Shown one piece after another: positions 31,401 to 43,484 of a DNA stretch of 64,000 nucleotides. Below the pieces are notes generated by a model that saw only the letters and a list, made by a program, of their open reading frames with translations, made no database searches and had not been told where the DNA came from. The translations under genes and the position numbers were made by a program. This DNA is from Forficula auricularia (lineage: Eukaryota > Arthropoda > Insecta > Dermaptera > Forficulidae). Positions within the stretch are counted from its first letter, which is position 1, and every line of letters starts with the position of its first letter. The DNA lies in assembly GCA_024734495.1 (NCBI GenBank), contig JALMQS010000264.1, positions 124,001-188,000 on the forward strand, written 5' to 3'.

Positions 31401-32310
31401 AAGTTTTGACAGCTACATATTAGAACAATGATTTAAATATTTATCAAATTGTTAATTCAACCGAAACTGTCAACAACATACATAACTAGCGAATTTTTAA
31501 AAAGTTTCATTTTTTCCTCCAATATTCCTTCTTATGAAAATAATTTATTCACTTTTAATGTTTGTCTAAGTAATGGAAATTAAATTGATGCAATTTTTAA
31601 ATTACATTTTCTAAATTTCGAATATGATATCAGAGAGAGAAAGAGAGAGAGAATCATTTTTGTTTCTTATTCGCCTATATTATTATTATTATTATTATTA
31701 AAATAATGAAGGAAGAAAAAGCGCGTAGCTGGATGTTAAAATGTCTAATACTATAATTTATTAATTAATTAATACTTGTGTCCGTTTGCATTGTCCTGAT
31801 GGTGGGGTTTTAAATATGGAAACTCCTTGACTAGTGATTTTTTAATAAGACTCAAGTAGCAAGCTGGCTGGATAAGCTCATTAATTTACTTACTTTTCTA
31901 ACTAAAGTAATTAAAATAAGCCGCTATGAGTTGCGTTTCATTTTCATTCTTACCCCGGCCGCCCTTATAAGCCAGGCTGGCTGTTTTCTCAACTTCTTAT
32001 ACTCAAATTATATACGAGTAGAGAGGTATATGGTAGAGGTACTCCATCCAAGAGTAGCAATGTAGATGTTTTGTAATCGGAATTCCCGGGAGGCTCTCTT
32101 GCAAGTTTAATGGCCTGTTTGCACCAGCCAGCCTTGATTAGCATACTGGGGTAACCCACCCTCCTACTCTCCAGTTCATTTTCATTTTTATTCAAATACT
32201 CACAGACACACACACCCTGCAGGCAGCTAATGTTCATTCTAGTACCTATTATTTGTTTTCAACAATTTAAATTTTACTTGTCTCGTAATAATTAAGGATC
32301 TACAAGGATC

Positions 32311-32555
32311 GTATGGAAATAAATAGATTTTCGAAATATGTTTTTTTATATATTTTTTGAAAATATATTAAAAATATAAAATTTTTGTGTTAAATTTATA
32401 TACAATTTATACTAGAGCGACATAAAAATAATTTTATTTTAAAAATATATAGAAAACATAAACTTTATTTAAATTTAACACAAAAATATTATATTTTTAA
32501 TATATTTTCAAAAATATATAAAAAACATATTTCGAAAATCTATTTATTTCTATAC
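32311..32555. repeat. Foldback MITE
   Basis: GTATGGAAATAAATAGATTT at the left and AAATCTATTTATTTCTATAC at the right, continuing as inverted arms of about 100 bp. AT-rich, no frame. Confidence 0.65.
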
Positions 32556-32772
32556 GGGATAAATGACAGGCTGGTCAGTTTTATCACACAAACTGAAAAT
32601 AAACTTAAATAATCATCATTACTATATAATAAATCGTTAATGGACGTCACTGACGAACGACATGTCACGTGGTTTATCTTCAATTATATACTTTTCTCTA
32701 TATTTGAATTGATATTAAGGAGACTAGAGGAGAAAGAAGTTCTATTTTTACACGCTTTATATTAGCCTCAAC

Positions 32773-32814
32773 ATGTATGTATGTATGTATGTATGTATGT
32801 ATGTATGTATGTAT
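32773..32814. repeat. (ATGT)n microsatellite
   Basis: About ten and a half units in a row. Confidence 0.95.
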
Positions 32815-33234
32815 CTAATTATCTATGTTTTAATGTGACTTTTGTTCTGTTAAATTCCGTAACCATTTCTCTATAAAAATAATTGTTTACCTACTCAATT
32901 TAAATGAAATTATATAGGATGGATGGAAGCGGATTGAATGAAAAGCCAATCGACTTGATTGGGGAATAATGGAATTGAAATAATTATCGGAAAAGAGGTT
33001 TTTTTATCTAATTAGATTTCTTCCTCTTGTTAAAAACAAGGACTAAAGATGAATAAGGACACTCGATGGTGGAGAAGTAATCTCCGGAATCGAAGCAAAA
33101 ATACAATGTATAGATTAATTAGTGTAAAATAATTGGTTTAATAAAATTTATATAAAAAAAAATGAAATTATATAAAAATAAATACATTTTATTCTGTTAA
33201 ATTCCGCAAACTTTTCTCTATAAAAATAAGACTA

Positions 33235-33430
33235 AAAAGTAAAAAAATAAATTATATTTTAAAAAAACTTCTAAAAAGTACAAAATAATGTAATAGTTAA
33301 TCAAAAAGCGTGTGGGGCACTTTGTCGAAATTAATTAAAAGTACATGTTTCTGCGCCCTACACTTTGTGATCAAATATTACATTATTTTGTACTTTTTAG
33401 AAGTTTTTTTTAAATATAATTTATTATTTT
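33235..33430. repeat. Foldback repeat
   Basis: AACTTCTAAAAAGTACAAAA (left) faces TTTTGTACTTTTTAGAAGTT (right), with GTGTGGGGC and GCCCTACAC near the centre. Confidence 0.6.
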
Positions 33431-33596
33431 TAATATAAGATAATTTATAGTTTTTGCTTATTATTTCGTTTATATAAAAGATGAAATAAATTATTACTTA
33501 TATTATTATTTGTATTAAAATATAGATATTTTTTTATAGTGAAAGTTGATTTTCTTCACAAAAAAAAAAAATGTATGCCATATTGCAACAGTGAGT

Positions 33597-33930
33597 AGTT
33601 TTTGGCTTTATCACAATGGAATTTTAGAAATTTTAAAAGAGAGCTGCTTTAAGAAAGAAAATATTATATAAAGCAACAACAATTTTGAAAATAGATAATG
33701 ATTACATATTGTCTTGAAGATGAAATTACCTTGAATAAGAATGAAAATTTTATTTTATTTTTATTCAAGGCAATTTCATCTCCATATTAATAATTCTCTA
33801 TTTTCAGAATTGTTGTTGTTTTATATTCATTTTTTTAAGCAACTATTTTTTCAAATTTTTCAAATTCTATTGATAAAGGCAGAAACTCTCCAGAAACCTT
33901 TGAATTTTAAATAAACGTTTTAAGATTGTT
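33597..33930. mobile_element. Family I foldback
   Basis: Arms pair through TTGAAAATAGA / TCTATTTTCA, CTTGAAGATGAAATT, and CTTGAATAAGAATG against ATTCAAGGCAATTTCATC. Same interior as 35865-36290. The right arm keeps a family I hammerhead-like motif. Confidence 0.55.
33861..33908 (+). ncRNA. Hammerhead-like motif, family I (U3-A8 core)
   Basis: TTGATAA, extra A, helix II GG..AG/CT..CC, then GAAACCTT (C16.2 instead of G). Helix I AAATTC and GAATTT can pair with a small offset. Confidence 0.45.
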
Positions 33931-34030
33931 TTCTATAAAATATCTTCGTCTGTAGAATGAAGAAATTCAATCTGAAAACCGCCCTGAAAACAAAGAATAA
34001 CCAGGCTGAGACCACGGAAACAACCCACCC

Positions 34031-34072
34031 TCTCTTGAAAATGGCTCCAAAAGAGAAACCGAAACGTCGAGA
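34031..34072 (+). ncRNA. Hammerhead-like motif, family L (U3-A8 core)
   Basis: Helix I TCTC (34031-34034) pairs with GAGA (34069-34072). Core TTGAAAA, extra T, weak helix II (GG/CC at its base), then GAAACGTC. A third unrelated context with U3 and A8. Confidence 0.4.
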
Positions 34073-34699
34073 AAACCGCACAAATCCACGCGGAGAAACC
34101 CAAAAAACCATTAATAACATAAAACCCATCCGCCGAAACGTCAATGAATATATATATATAGGTACATGGGTTTATAGGGGGGCTATGTTGATGGAGGACC
34201 CACAAGTTCATACAAGATTTAAAAAATAATCATTATTTATTTATTAATTATTATTATTATTATTTTTTGTTGCATATGAACTCTTGGGATTATGCAAAGC
34301 TTGATGTCTCTTTTCTGGTTGGACCTTCCACGCCTTTATCTTTTTCCGGAACGTATTATCGAATTCCATGGTGAGGCTATGTAATTATCCTGGCCGGATG
34401 AATGTGTTGATGTTAAAGGTGCCCAGGTATGTATGGATTTTTTGGCGTTTTTCTTCCATTGTTTCTTCTTTGATTTCGTGATGGCCCGGGTCCCCCAGAA
34501 TCTGAATGCCCGGTTGCCACTCGAGGGTGGGTTGATTGCTTACCACCTGGGGTAATCTTATTTTGCCTCTCACGATTCATGGTTGCTTGTTACGAAATTT
34601 CGACCTGCGCATGCGCGAGGTTTTGTAGAACCAGAGATTGTCAGTATGTGGAGCCGAGGGGCCGGTTTTTTATTATTTTCAAATAAATTCACTTTGCTT

Positions 34700-34792
34700 C
34701 TTCCTGGGATCGAACTGATGAAGTCTAGGTTGATGTTCTCCTAAACAGATTAGAAAAGTTGGTGATCTAACCGATTGCGCTACTGACCCCTC
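34700..34792 (-). mobile_element. tRNA-derived SINE head
   Basis: Minus strand: box A TAGCGCAATCGG (34771-34782) matches the polymerase III consensus closely; box B AGTTCGATCCC is 34705-34715, with about 55 bp between. The boxes are further apart than in a normal tRNA and the acceptor stem is absent, so this is a SINE or pseudo-tRNA. Confidence 0.55.
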
Positions 34793-35898
34793 TTTATTAA
34801 TTATTATATATATAACATTTTCATTGTTAAAAATCATATTCAGTACCTGACTGCTGAATTTTTTACTTTACCATGCGACGGTATGGTTATAGATCTTTTG
34901 ATGTTATGCCATATGAAATGAATAAGAAATAAATATTAGATGAGGGAGTAAGAAGGAAAAATAAATAAATATTCAATATGTAAGCTTATTTGAAAACAAT
35001 ATCTAGTCTAGGGTATACAGTATATATAGTAGCGAAATACGTTAACTACACAAGGTTAAGCTTTTATTGATATTTTTTCAATAAAATTTATGGCTCTTCG
35101 ATATATATATAGTATTTTATCTTTCTCTGTGCCTTTTATTTTTCCCCTTGGCTGGCTGTTTTTCCCATAACCTTCCACTAATGCTGGAGAACAAACATCG
35201 GCTGCATCTAAATTTTTCCCTAAATGGGCCAACCTCTCCATTCCAAGGGTCCATGTGTGTGGGTGTGATTTGCGAGGGGTAGTTTGAGCACTTGAGCTAT
35301 CGATTGGCTCTTAAGGGGTGGTTGCAGGGTAGTAGGCAGGCAGGCAACGTTAATGGATCGCACAAAGTGTCGTTCCGTGTTTAATTGGCCCTTTTTTTAT
35401 GCTGAAAAAAAAAATGATTTCGCCCCCTCCAAGATGATAGTCCAGAACGCCCCAAGAACAATTCAAATTAACTAGTCGTTAAGGGGCAAAAGACATGGGT
35501 TAACGAGCCTTTCGTAGGAATTCCCACACACACGCCAGTCAGTATACGATATGTTTCCCAAGATTTTAAATTAATCATATCCTTCATTTTCTTTTCCCTC
35601 TTCGTCCAAGTTAAATGTAATTAATTACACTTTTTGTTTATTTGTTACGTATTACAATTCAAATGACCATTTGCAAACAAATTTAATGATATAAAGTACT
35701 TAACTCGAACTCCGTGCTGAAATTTTATCTCAGGAAAAAAATTACATTCATCGAATTAGTACAAAATTTAACCTGTCTTATTTATAATACCTACGTTTAT
35801 TAATAAATGTATCTTACTTGTTTCTCTTTATGATCATAAATTTATATATATATATATAACAAATATTTTATAGAAAACCATCTTAAAACGTTTATTTA

Positions 35899-35946
35899 AA
35901 ATCCAAACGTTTCGGGAAAATTTCTTCTTTTATCAAGGGAATTTTA
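35899..35946 (-). ncRNA. Hammerhead-like motif, family I (U3-A8 core)
   Basis: Minus strand: helix I AAAATTCC/GGATTTT with one mismatch, core TTGATAA, extra A, helix II about GAAGAA/TTTTCC (imperfect), GAAACGTT. Best preserved helix I in the family. Confidence 0.5.
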
Positions 35947-36199
35947 GAAATTTGAAAAAAGAGCTGCTTTAAGAAAGAAAGTATATATGTAGCAACAAAA
36001 TTTTTTGAAAATAGACAATTATATGTATATATTGTCTTAGAGATGAAAATATCTTGAATAAGAATTAAAAAAAATTTTATTTTTTATTTTTATTCAAGGC
36101 AATTTTCATCTCCAAGACAATATATAGATAGATATAATTGTCTATTTTCAAAAACATTAATTTTTTTAGTGTTGCTTTATATTCATTTTTTAAATTTCT

Positions 36200-36248
36200 A
36201 AAATTTCATTAATAAAGAGAAAAAAATTTCCGAAATGTTTTGATTTTA
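36200..36248 (+). ncRNA. Hammerhead-like remnant, family I
   Basis: TTAATAA, extra A, helix II decayed, GAAATGTTTTGATTTT. Probably inactive. Confidence 0.35.
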
Positions 36249-36347
36249 AATTAAAATTTTAAGATTGTTATTTTTTTTTTATAAAATATTTGTATTTATT
36301 TATTTATACATATATTGAGCATCTAGCGCCTTCGGGGTTTAATATAG

Positions 36348-36728
36348 AGTACCTGGAGGCACCAAGCGATGCTCGGTAACTTCTTCCTTCAGTTAAAAGC
36401 TTTATTTTAATATTATTTTTAATTTAAAATTCTGATAAAAAGGTCGGTTTTTATTTGAGAGCCGTTTTCAAATTAAAAAAATACAAATATATCTATATAG
36501 TATTCGACCACTGTACCCCCCCCCACCTCCACCCTGCTCGACCCCACCCCCGAAACCCCCACCACTGCCCTCCACCTTCTGCACCCCCACATTCACCACA
36601 TCCACCCGCGCTCCGCATCAAGATTGTTTTCTCATCCTCAAAACTTGTTAATAGAGTTTGTTTCATCAAAATCGTTAGAGCCGTTTTTAAAATAAAAAGA
36701 ACAAAATACAAATACTTATATATATATA
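36348..36728 (-). mobile_element. Helitron-like element, 3' part
   Basis: Minus strand carries AAAACGGCTCTAACGATTTTGATG-like body and ends TTACCGAGCATCGCTTGG hairpin followed by CTCCAGGTACT. It is a second copy abutting the one at 36729-37099 and lacks the 5' start. Its minus strand is strongly G-rich (36520-36610). Confidence 0.45.
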
Positions 36729-37099
36729 TACCTGGAAGACCGAGCTTTGTTCGGGTTTAGTTAATGCTTGACAACAACACACCACAATCACAATAGTTCT
36801 TCAAGGCCTTTGAGAACAATTAGCCCAACCCATTGTCTGTCTGGGTACAATAGTAAAAGGAAAACCTTTTTTAAAACCTTAAGAATGGAATTTTTCTACC
36901 TGAGAATAATTAATTTGATTACGATAAAACCCATCAAAAACAATTTTGTCGAAGATGAGACCGTGACAGATCGAATTGTCACCCCAAAAACCACCTAACC
37001 CGTGAATTTCATCAAAATCGGTAGAGCCGTTTTCAAAATAGAACAATGATACAAATATATAAACAAATATACAATTTTTGCTCCTTTAATAAGAGTAGA
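36729..37099 (-). mobile_element. Helitron-like element, full length
   Basis: Minus strand starts at A/TCTACTCTTATTAAAGGAGC (37099) and ends with hairpin CCGAACAAAGCTCGG and TTCCAGGTA. Insertion after A, a 5' TC start and a 3' hairpin fit Helitrons, though the terminal CTRR is not clear. Non-coding. Confidence 0.5.
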
Positions 37100-39761
37100 T
37101 ATGCTGGATGTATCACGTGACTAAAAGTGTATCCAATTTTAGTGACGTTTTGCGAGACGATTTTTTGTAAGTAATTTCGTTATATATAAAGTGAATGTTA
37201 AAAACCTTTGTTAATATTAAGCTTGTCGAGATCCAAGGAGTGGCTGCTGGTATGTTCTTGCCCCCCTTGGTTTCCGGCAGGGGTCTATTGTTAAAACAAT
37301 AATGGTACTATTGGATTCATTATTGATATGTTTACTAGCTGTCAAAAGCAGCCAACCTTGGTTACTTACTCAACATTACCTCTACCTATACCCTTCAATT
37401 CTCCTCTTCTTCAGAGCGCCCTCTCTTTCTCACTCCCACTTCAATTAAGTACTTGTCAATTCAATATTTTCATAGAATAATGTAATTACTTGAATAAGGC
37501 GATAAGGCGTTTCGATCGGTTAAACGAGATAGCGGGTTCCGAAACACCCCCTGGGTCTTTTGTCTGACCGTCCGGAACAGCAATAGCCGAAATGTATAAA
37601 GTTTGTCAGCTTCATGGTTTAGGGAGAAAACAACCGCTTCTTGCAAAGATTCACGGTTACAGATAAAAGAAGCAAATTAAGTGTCCGTTTATCTTGATCT
37701 AGTTTTTGTTCTAATCAAGTTTCGTCGAGTTATCCATGAAACACAAAGTTTTGCGAAAATCTCAACATGAATTTTAGTTCTAATTTATTTTATTACACGA
37801 GCCAGTCTGCAGCAATCGTACATGCCTATTGGCCCGTATATTCAAGACTTACGGAAACAATTGGTAAATAGCAAGTACGGTGTTGCCGCCATGTGGTAGA
37901 AATTGAAACTAACGCAATTGGGTCCCTGTCGGAAATGACATATGCATAATCAAAGAATATTATTTAATAAATAGATTTTATTTTTGTTTATAGGTCATTT
38001 AAACACTAATCAGTCAGAAGACCCAATTGAGAGAGTTCAAGCTTTCACCACCAGTTGGCGTATCTGCAAATTCCAGTTACCAATATCCATCGTTTCTTTA
38101 ATAAGCAGATCAAGTGTTTGCTATACTTGAAATATCAAATTCGTTCTTAATTCTCGTACATAAGGATAAAATGAGGAAATTTTTGGATTTTTCCATTATA
38201 CTCTGAGTTAAGCTATTTTCAAACGGTGAGAGCTACACAAAGCACCTTAAAAATGGTCACTTTGAGGCTCTTTCAGTCATTTTAAAGCATTTTTTTTAAT
38301 TAAGCGTAAAAATATCTTATAGGGATACCCTTCACCCCATGATAAAGAAAATTATTCTTTATTTTGGACATCAAAAAAAAATTCTGCACTCTTCCTAAAA
38401 CAGTGATTTAATTACAATTTTAATACGATTTTCGATTTCGGGGAAAATAAATACATATATTACTTATAAAAATAGGGTACGGATGAGAATAAATAAATAA
38501 ATACTTGTAAAATTTAAATTTGAATATTATTGACTTTACGAGCTACAATGCTATGACAGAGGGCTATCAGAGATACATTGTAACGGCTGCTAGGGATTCC
38601 AGAACCTTATAACACTCAAAACACATGAGATATCAAATTCGTTCTTATATTTGAAGCCGATGAAGAGAGAATGAGGTAATTTGTAATTTTGAAGAATAGT
38701 CATTTCCGAACATCTACAGATTCAAAAACTAGACAACCGAGAGCGTCTTGAAAAGTTTTTACCTTTGTCTTTTTTTGTTGTATTTTATCTAGTTACTTCT
38801 TAAGCTTGTAGTTATTGTAATATATAAAATAGGGTCCTATTTTACTTTTTAAAAAGAACCCTGAAGTTAAACATATTTGAACTTTTTACAGTCGTTGTAA
38901 TAATGTATAAAATAAAACCATTCAAGGCTTTCGCGGAACAGTAATTCACTTTTTGAGGAACGCTGCTGTTTGGTAAACAATTAAGCAAATTGACTAAAAC
39001 ACATTTGGTTGTAAGCTAAACCAAAGGGATGTTTTTAATAGAAAAATAATATTACATTGCCACAATATATCTACAATACATTTCAAGAGCAAAAGTTAAT
39101 AAAAACACTAGTAATAAAAATTCTCGTAAAATCCACATTCTTATATCTGAAAATAGCAATTTAAGATATAATAAAGAAGGAATATTATTTGATGGCTTTG
39201 ACAAATGTTCTCTTGTTTACAATAAAATACAATAAAAATATCTAATACTAATATAATAATCGGCTTACGACCTAAGAGATCCAATGGAGGTCACTGAATG
39301 AACATGCTTAGACAATGTGTTAAATAAATACGTGATTGTATAAAAATAATTTAAAATCTAAAAATTTTCAAACAAAAATAATAAAAAGCTATTTGACCTA
39401 GAAGAGTTTCCATATTTAAAAAGAGAGATATGACTAAATACTAATAATGAGCTCAAGAATTTTACGATTTTTCTCTAAAAACTTTTGATAAATGTTATCT
39501 TCGATATCTGCGTTTTTGTTAATTGAATTTTTGTTGTTTAAAATTTCGATCATTTCTAAAATCAATATTTTTCTATAAAGACTTTATTACCAAATTCCAT
39601 AATTTTAGATAAACATCGGAATTAAAAAAAATATACTTATATTTATATATTAAATTTAGAAATGATCGAAATATTAAATTTAATTAACAAAAGGTTAGAT
39701 ATGAACTATTTTTCTTAAATTGAAAGTTTCCTTTTGGCGAGAGTAGCTGGATTTTTATAAA

Positions 39762-39960
39762 TTAAAGGAGACAATAAAAGTGTGTCTTCTGCTGGAAAAA
39801 TAATTTTTTAAATTTATTTATAGAGAAAGACTATAGTTTCGAGGGTTTTGTAATAGACTGATGAAGAGGGAAAAGCCCTCGAAATTATAGTCTTTCTCTA
39901 TAAATAAATTAAAAAAATTATTTTTCCAGCAGAAGACACACTCTTTTATTGTCTCCTTTA
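39762..39960. mobile_element. Family C compact palindrome
   Basis: AAAGGAGACAATAAAAGTGT / ACACTCTTTTATTGTCTCCT and TATAGAGAAAGACTATAGTT / AATTATAGTCTTTCTCTATA. The arms are nearly fused: only one ribozyme is complete. Confidence 0.7.
39852..39897 (+). ncRNA. Hammerhead ribozyme, family C
   Basis: Core CTGATGA 39858-39864, extra A, helix II GAGGG/CCCTC, GAAA, then TTATAGTC (T15.2-G16.2 wobble in helix III). Helix I weak. Confidence 0.6.
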
Positions 39961-40136
39961 ACTGTTTTTCTAATATTGATCAACAATTTTCAGAGAAAAA
40001 TATTTTTCAGAAATATTTATAATTTTTATTTCAATTCAAGATAATATACAAGTATCATTGTCTATTTTTCAATTTTTTTATTTTAGTTAATAATAATAAT
40101 AATATAGGAAATGATTAGGATGATGGATGATTTTAT

Positions 40137-40737
40137 TATGTTTGGCTCGAAGGGTTAGTTGGAAGGAGATTCGCCGGGCTTGGATGGGAGATAATCTTCA
40201 GAGATTAGAATCTCTCTTGGCGGCGTTAAAGCCAGAAAAATGCTATTTTAAAATAAGAATTTGCACTAGGCAGTTGAAAATATGCTTTTAAAAATACGAA
40301 CTTGTCAGAAGCAATTGGAAACATGCTTTAAATAAAATAATGGCAGAAGGCTACTTCATAGACACAAGCCGTCTCTACCAAATCGTTCCAAGGTGATCAG
40401 TCACCCCGGAGAGCTGCCTCATTCAATGAGCTTCAACAACTGACAACTCACAAATGACAACTGAGTGACAACTGAGTTCGCTTCGAGGAGCTGGCTGCTT
40501 TTATAACACTGACTCGAATTAGCCATTAAGCTGATTGGTTAATTATTCCCGCCTTTAGGATGACGCATGCATAACTTTTCGCGCCCTTGCTTCTCAATAT
40601 AAGAGGGGCGTGTCCCTGCTACTCGCCCGCCAGTTTATCGAAAGATTCTGACGGGCAGACAACAAATGTCTTTCTCAAGGTGAAAATGAATCTTTATTTT
40701 CAAAAGCATTTTACATTGAAAGGAGCGGAGAATAAAA
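40137..40737 (+). mobile_element. Possible solo LTR or promoter-like segment
   Basis: A 600-bp block of balanced composition with, in order, an ATTGG (inverted CCAAT) motif (40534), TGACGCATGC, a TATAA box (40600) followed by GC-rich DNA, and an AATAAA signal (40731) before CCCACA. Begins TGTTTGG and ends CCACA, as retroviral-type LTRs often do, but I find no matching target duplication and no second copy. It could instead be a plus-strand promoter inside the intron. Confidence 0.35.
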
Positions 40738-41716
40738 TCCCACAATAATAATAATAATACCTTTTCCAAGACAATGTCTAGCATTGTCTAGTTTAAAAAT
40801 ATTTATTTATTTATTGTTGATTTATATTTCCTTTTTATTAAAACAACTATTTTTTAAAAAAGAAGAATTTCTCCCGAAAATTTTCGATATTTAATTAACG
40901 TTGTTTTGATTGTTTTGTTCTGAGTTTAGATAGTCGATTTAATATAGAATCTTATCATTGATAGGTTGAGGATTGCAAGTATTTTCTCTATACTTGATAA
41001 AGTGAATATAATTATAAGCAATTGAACTTTTTTTTTATATTATATTTTCGAAAACGACACAAAACATTTGAGATAATCAAAACGGTTTTTGATTTGTCGT
41101 TTGTGAATTAAATTTGATTTTTTTTTATTGTTATTAAATTATTGGTTTTGGAAATATAACAAACCCTTTAAAAATTATGAACTTTGTCACTCGTATAGAT
41201 TTTTATTTTATATTGAATTTATTTAATTTAATTTTTTTTTAATACGACCTTATTTTTACTTAACGAGCTCTTTTATAACAGTATAGAATAGACCATATCA
41301 GATTCTAACTAACAAAAATTTATAATCAATAAATCGGACGGTGTGTGTGTGTATGTGTATGTGTGGTTGCTTGCATTCCATTCCATCTTGTTTTTAAATA
41401 TTAAATCAATTTTCGTGATAAAGGGTGTATGTCGGATGGGAGGGTTAATTGAATCAGTTTTACGTTCACGATTTATGAACGCTCGAAACCGACCAGCCAG
41501 CCAGCCAACCCCTTCAGCTCGATCAACTATAATTGCTGGATGCACATCCCCAAAAAACACCCCTACACAGACACACACCAAGACAACTTCATTCCAGCAA
41601 AATCTGCAATTAACTTGTTATCAATCGCATATTCTTTAGAGAAATAAATAAATAAACTTGAAGGGGACAATAAAAAAAGAGTGTCTTCTGCTGGAATTAT
41701 AAATTTTATTTATAAC

Positions 41717-41760
41717 GAGACTATACCATTCGAGAGCTTTGCCCTCTTTATCAGTCTATT
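41717..41760 (-). ncRNA. Hammerhead ribozyme remnant, family C
   Basis: Minus strand CTGATAA (G8 mutated, C3 unchanged), helix II GAGGGC/GCTCTC, GAATGG in place of GAAAC. Inactive. Confidence 0.5.
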
Positions 41761-42027
41761 ACAATTGATTCACAGGAATTAATGTATGAATGGATAGTAT
41801 CTTCTAAACGTTAGAAATTTTAAAATCATATAATAACTCACCAAAAAAATTCTTAAATCGAAAAATAAAAATTTCGGAAAGTATTATCTTAAAAATAGCA
41901 AATAAAAACTCCATTAACGCGATCTACAGCTAAAAAAATGAAACAAGTATATACAATGACAATTCATGGGTTACCCATGAGGAAATCTCACTATCCATTC
42001 ATACATTAATTCCTGTGAATAAATTGT

Positions 42028-42078
42028 AATAGACTGATGAAGAAGATGGCAAAGTCCTCGAAACTATAGTCTCGTTAT
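42028..42078 (+). ncRNA. Hammerhead ribozyme, family C
   Basis: CTGATGA, then AGAAGATGGC with GTCCTC (helix II imperfect), GAAAC, TATA, GTC. Core complete, helix II damaged. Confidence 0.55.
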
Positions 42079-42307
42079 AAATAAAATTTATAATTCCAGC
42101 AGAATTCTTTATAGCTGTAGTTGTAAATTTTAAAATCATATAATAACTCACTAAAAAAGTCTTAAATCGAAAAATAGAAATTTCGTAAAGCCTTATCTTA
42201 AAAACCTGATTAACGCCACCTACAGCCAAAAAAAGAAACAAGTATAAATAACAATTCATGTGGAAATTTCACTCTCCATTCATACATTAATTCCTATGAA
42301 TCAATTG

Positions 42308-42355
42308 TAATAGACTGATGAAGAGGGCAAAGCCCTCGAAACTATGGTCTCGTTA
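42308..42355 (+). ncRNA. Hammerhead ribozyme, family C (complete core)
   Basis: Core CTGATGA 42315-42321, extra A, helix II GAGGGC/GCCCTC (six perfect pairs, loop AAA), GAAA 42338-42341, helix III C-G with loop TATG, GTC ending 42349. Helix I adjacent to the core is only two pairs. Confidence 0.7.
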
Positions 42356-42934
42356 AAAATAAAATTTATAATTCCAGCAGAAGACACACTCTTTTAGTGT
42401 CTCCTTCAATATATACAAATTCTGCTACCCTCGGCAAAAAAACTTTCAATTTAAATAAATAAACGTCTATTAACAGACCAGTTGGCTAATTATAGTACCT
42501 AGAATATTATCCTTTTTATAATTTCTTCTTTTTTTTTTTTAGATGAAATTCCTGATTTAATTTCGAATCAGATTACGCACTGCACTTACACGAGTGTGGG
42601 TTGATGTTTGCCATTAGCATAATAATTAAGAAAAATTGCAAACTAGATTTATCATCTTTTTGAAGGAGATTAACCAGAACTGGTTTTTGGATTTTAATTT
42701 TTTTCAGTAGTTTGTATATCTATAAATTTATTGAGAGTATATTAAGAAAAAATCAATGGGATTGTCCTCTGCTTCATGCAAATAAACATAGACACATACA
42801 TTCTTTTATAAAACACGAGCTGTTCCAGGCGAGCCTTCGACACGCCCTCTACAGCTCGGCCCTCCGGGCAGGTGGCCCTGGCGGGCACCGTCTCGGCATG
42901 TGATTATTAGGTCTATAATATATATTTGTAATAT

Positions 42935-43300
42935 TTTGCCCCCTCTTTCGCCCCACGCCCTAATTTTGGCTATTGAATTTTACAGCATACATTTTATATA
43001 GTCTTCAAAACTAACATTACAAAATTTGATCTATATCGGAGAGACTATTAATTTTTTGCCCCCACTCACATTTTGGGAGGTTGAAATTATTTTTTAGATA
43101 TTTGTAAATATTTAGATATTTGCGAATAAATAACTCTCAGTTTTCTAAAGAGTAAATGTACAAAAAAGCTAAAAATTTCTATATTTTGCCACCCCCCCCC
43201 CTTTCGCCTCCATACAGTCAATTTTGATAGTTGATTTTTACAGGAATAGTTTCTTAAAGTAATAAAGAATAACTCTACAAAATTTGATAAAAAAATATAA
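42935..43300. repeat. Diverged tandem repeat (TTTTGCCCCC units)
   Basis: Three units start with ATTTTGCC followed by a C-rich run (about 42935, 43057 and 43178); two then share TTGA(A/T)TTTTACAG and ACAAAATTTGAT. Confidence 0.55.
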
Positions 43301-43484
43301 AGATGTGTTAGAATCTAAGCGTTCAGATTCCGATGCTAATTTAAAGAATAAAAAAATATGGGATGATTTGGCATCAGAATTTAATGCTGACTACAATCGT
43401 TTCCGATCTAATTTTATTCTACGAAATAAATATAAAAATTTAACTATTTTATTAGAAATATCTGCTTTCTTCAATTTTAGTTAG
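43284..43484 (+). pseudogene. Myb/SANT-like DNA-binding domain fragment
   Basis: Frame reads IKKYKDVLESKRSDSDANLK, then KKIWDDLASEFNADYN, then LRNKYKNL. The spacing of YKDV, the charged loop with SD.D, W.....EFN and the final KYKNL matches the Myb/SANT-like domain common in PIF/Harbinger accessory proteins and derived regulators. The usual RT..QL before the last helix is changed to RSNFI, and the frame ends soon after, so it is a fragment or a single exon. Possible Harbinger-type terminal sequence lies 250-430 bp downstream. No expression signal seen. Confidence 0.5.

Larger units (their letters stand above)
35865..36290. mobile_element. Family I foldback, most complete copy
   Basis: A 425-bp palindrome with ends AAATATTTTATAGAAAACCA and TTTATAAAATATTTG. 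Read from centre outward each arm has TTGAAAATAGACAA, a family I motif and a tail AAAACGTTTA-/TTAAAATTTTAAGATTG. Interior hairpin GCAATTTTCATCTCCAAGAC and its inverse. Confidence 0.65.
41655..42460. mobile_element. Family C foldback with a duplicated arm
   Basis: Left arm starts GAGTGTCTTCTGCTGGAATT; the right end has AATTCCAGCAGAAGACACAC and then ACCCTCGGCAAAAAAACTTT. A 280-bp segment is duplicated on the right (units near 41760-42080 and 42120-42360, sharing CATACATTAATTCCT and AATAACTCAC), giving three hammerhead copies. Confidence 0.65.

Noticed and set aside
31790..31850. CTGATGG and GGAAAC near each other
   Set aside because: A9 is changed and no helix I or helix II pairing could be made.
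33957..34229. 90-residue lysine-rich plus-strand frame
   Set aside because: Composition driven by A-rich DNA; it overlaps a family I tail and motif L. No domain recognised.
34700..34792. Functional tRNA gene
   Set aside because: Good A and B boxes, but they are too far apart, with no acceptor stem or clear anticodon loop. A SINE head is more likely. The same holds for 23208, 23481, 28139, 48620, 52940 and 62500.
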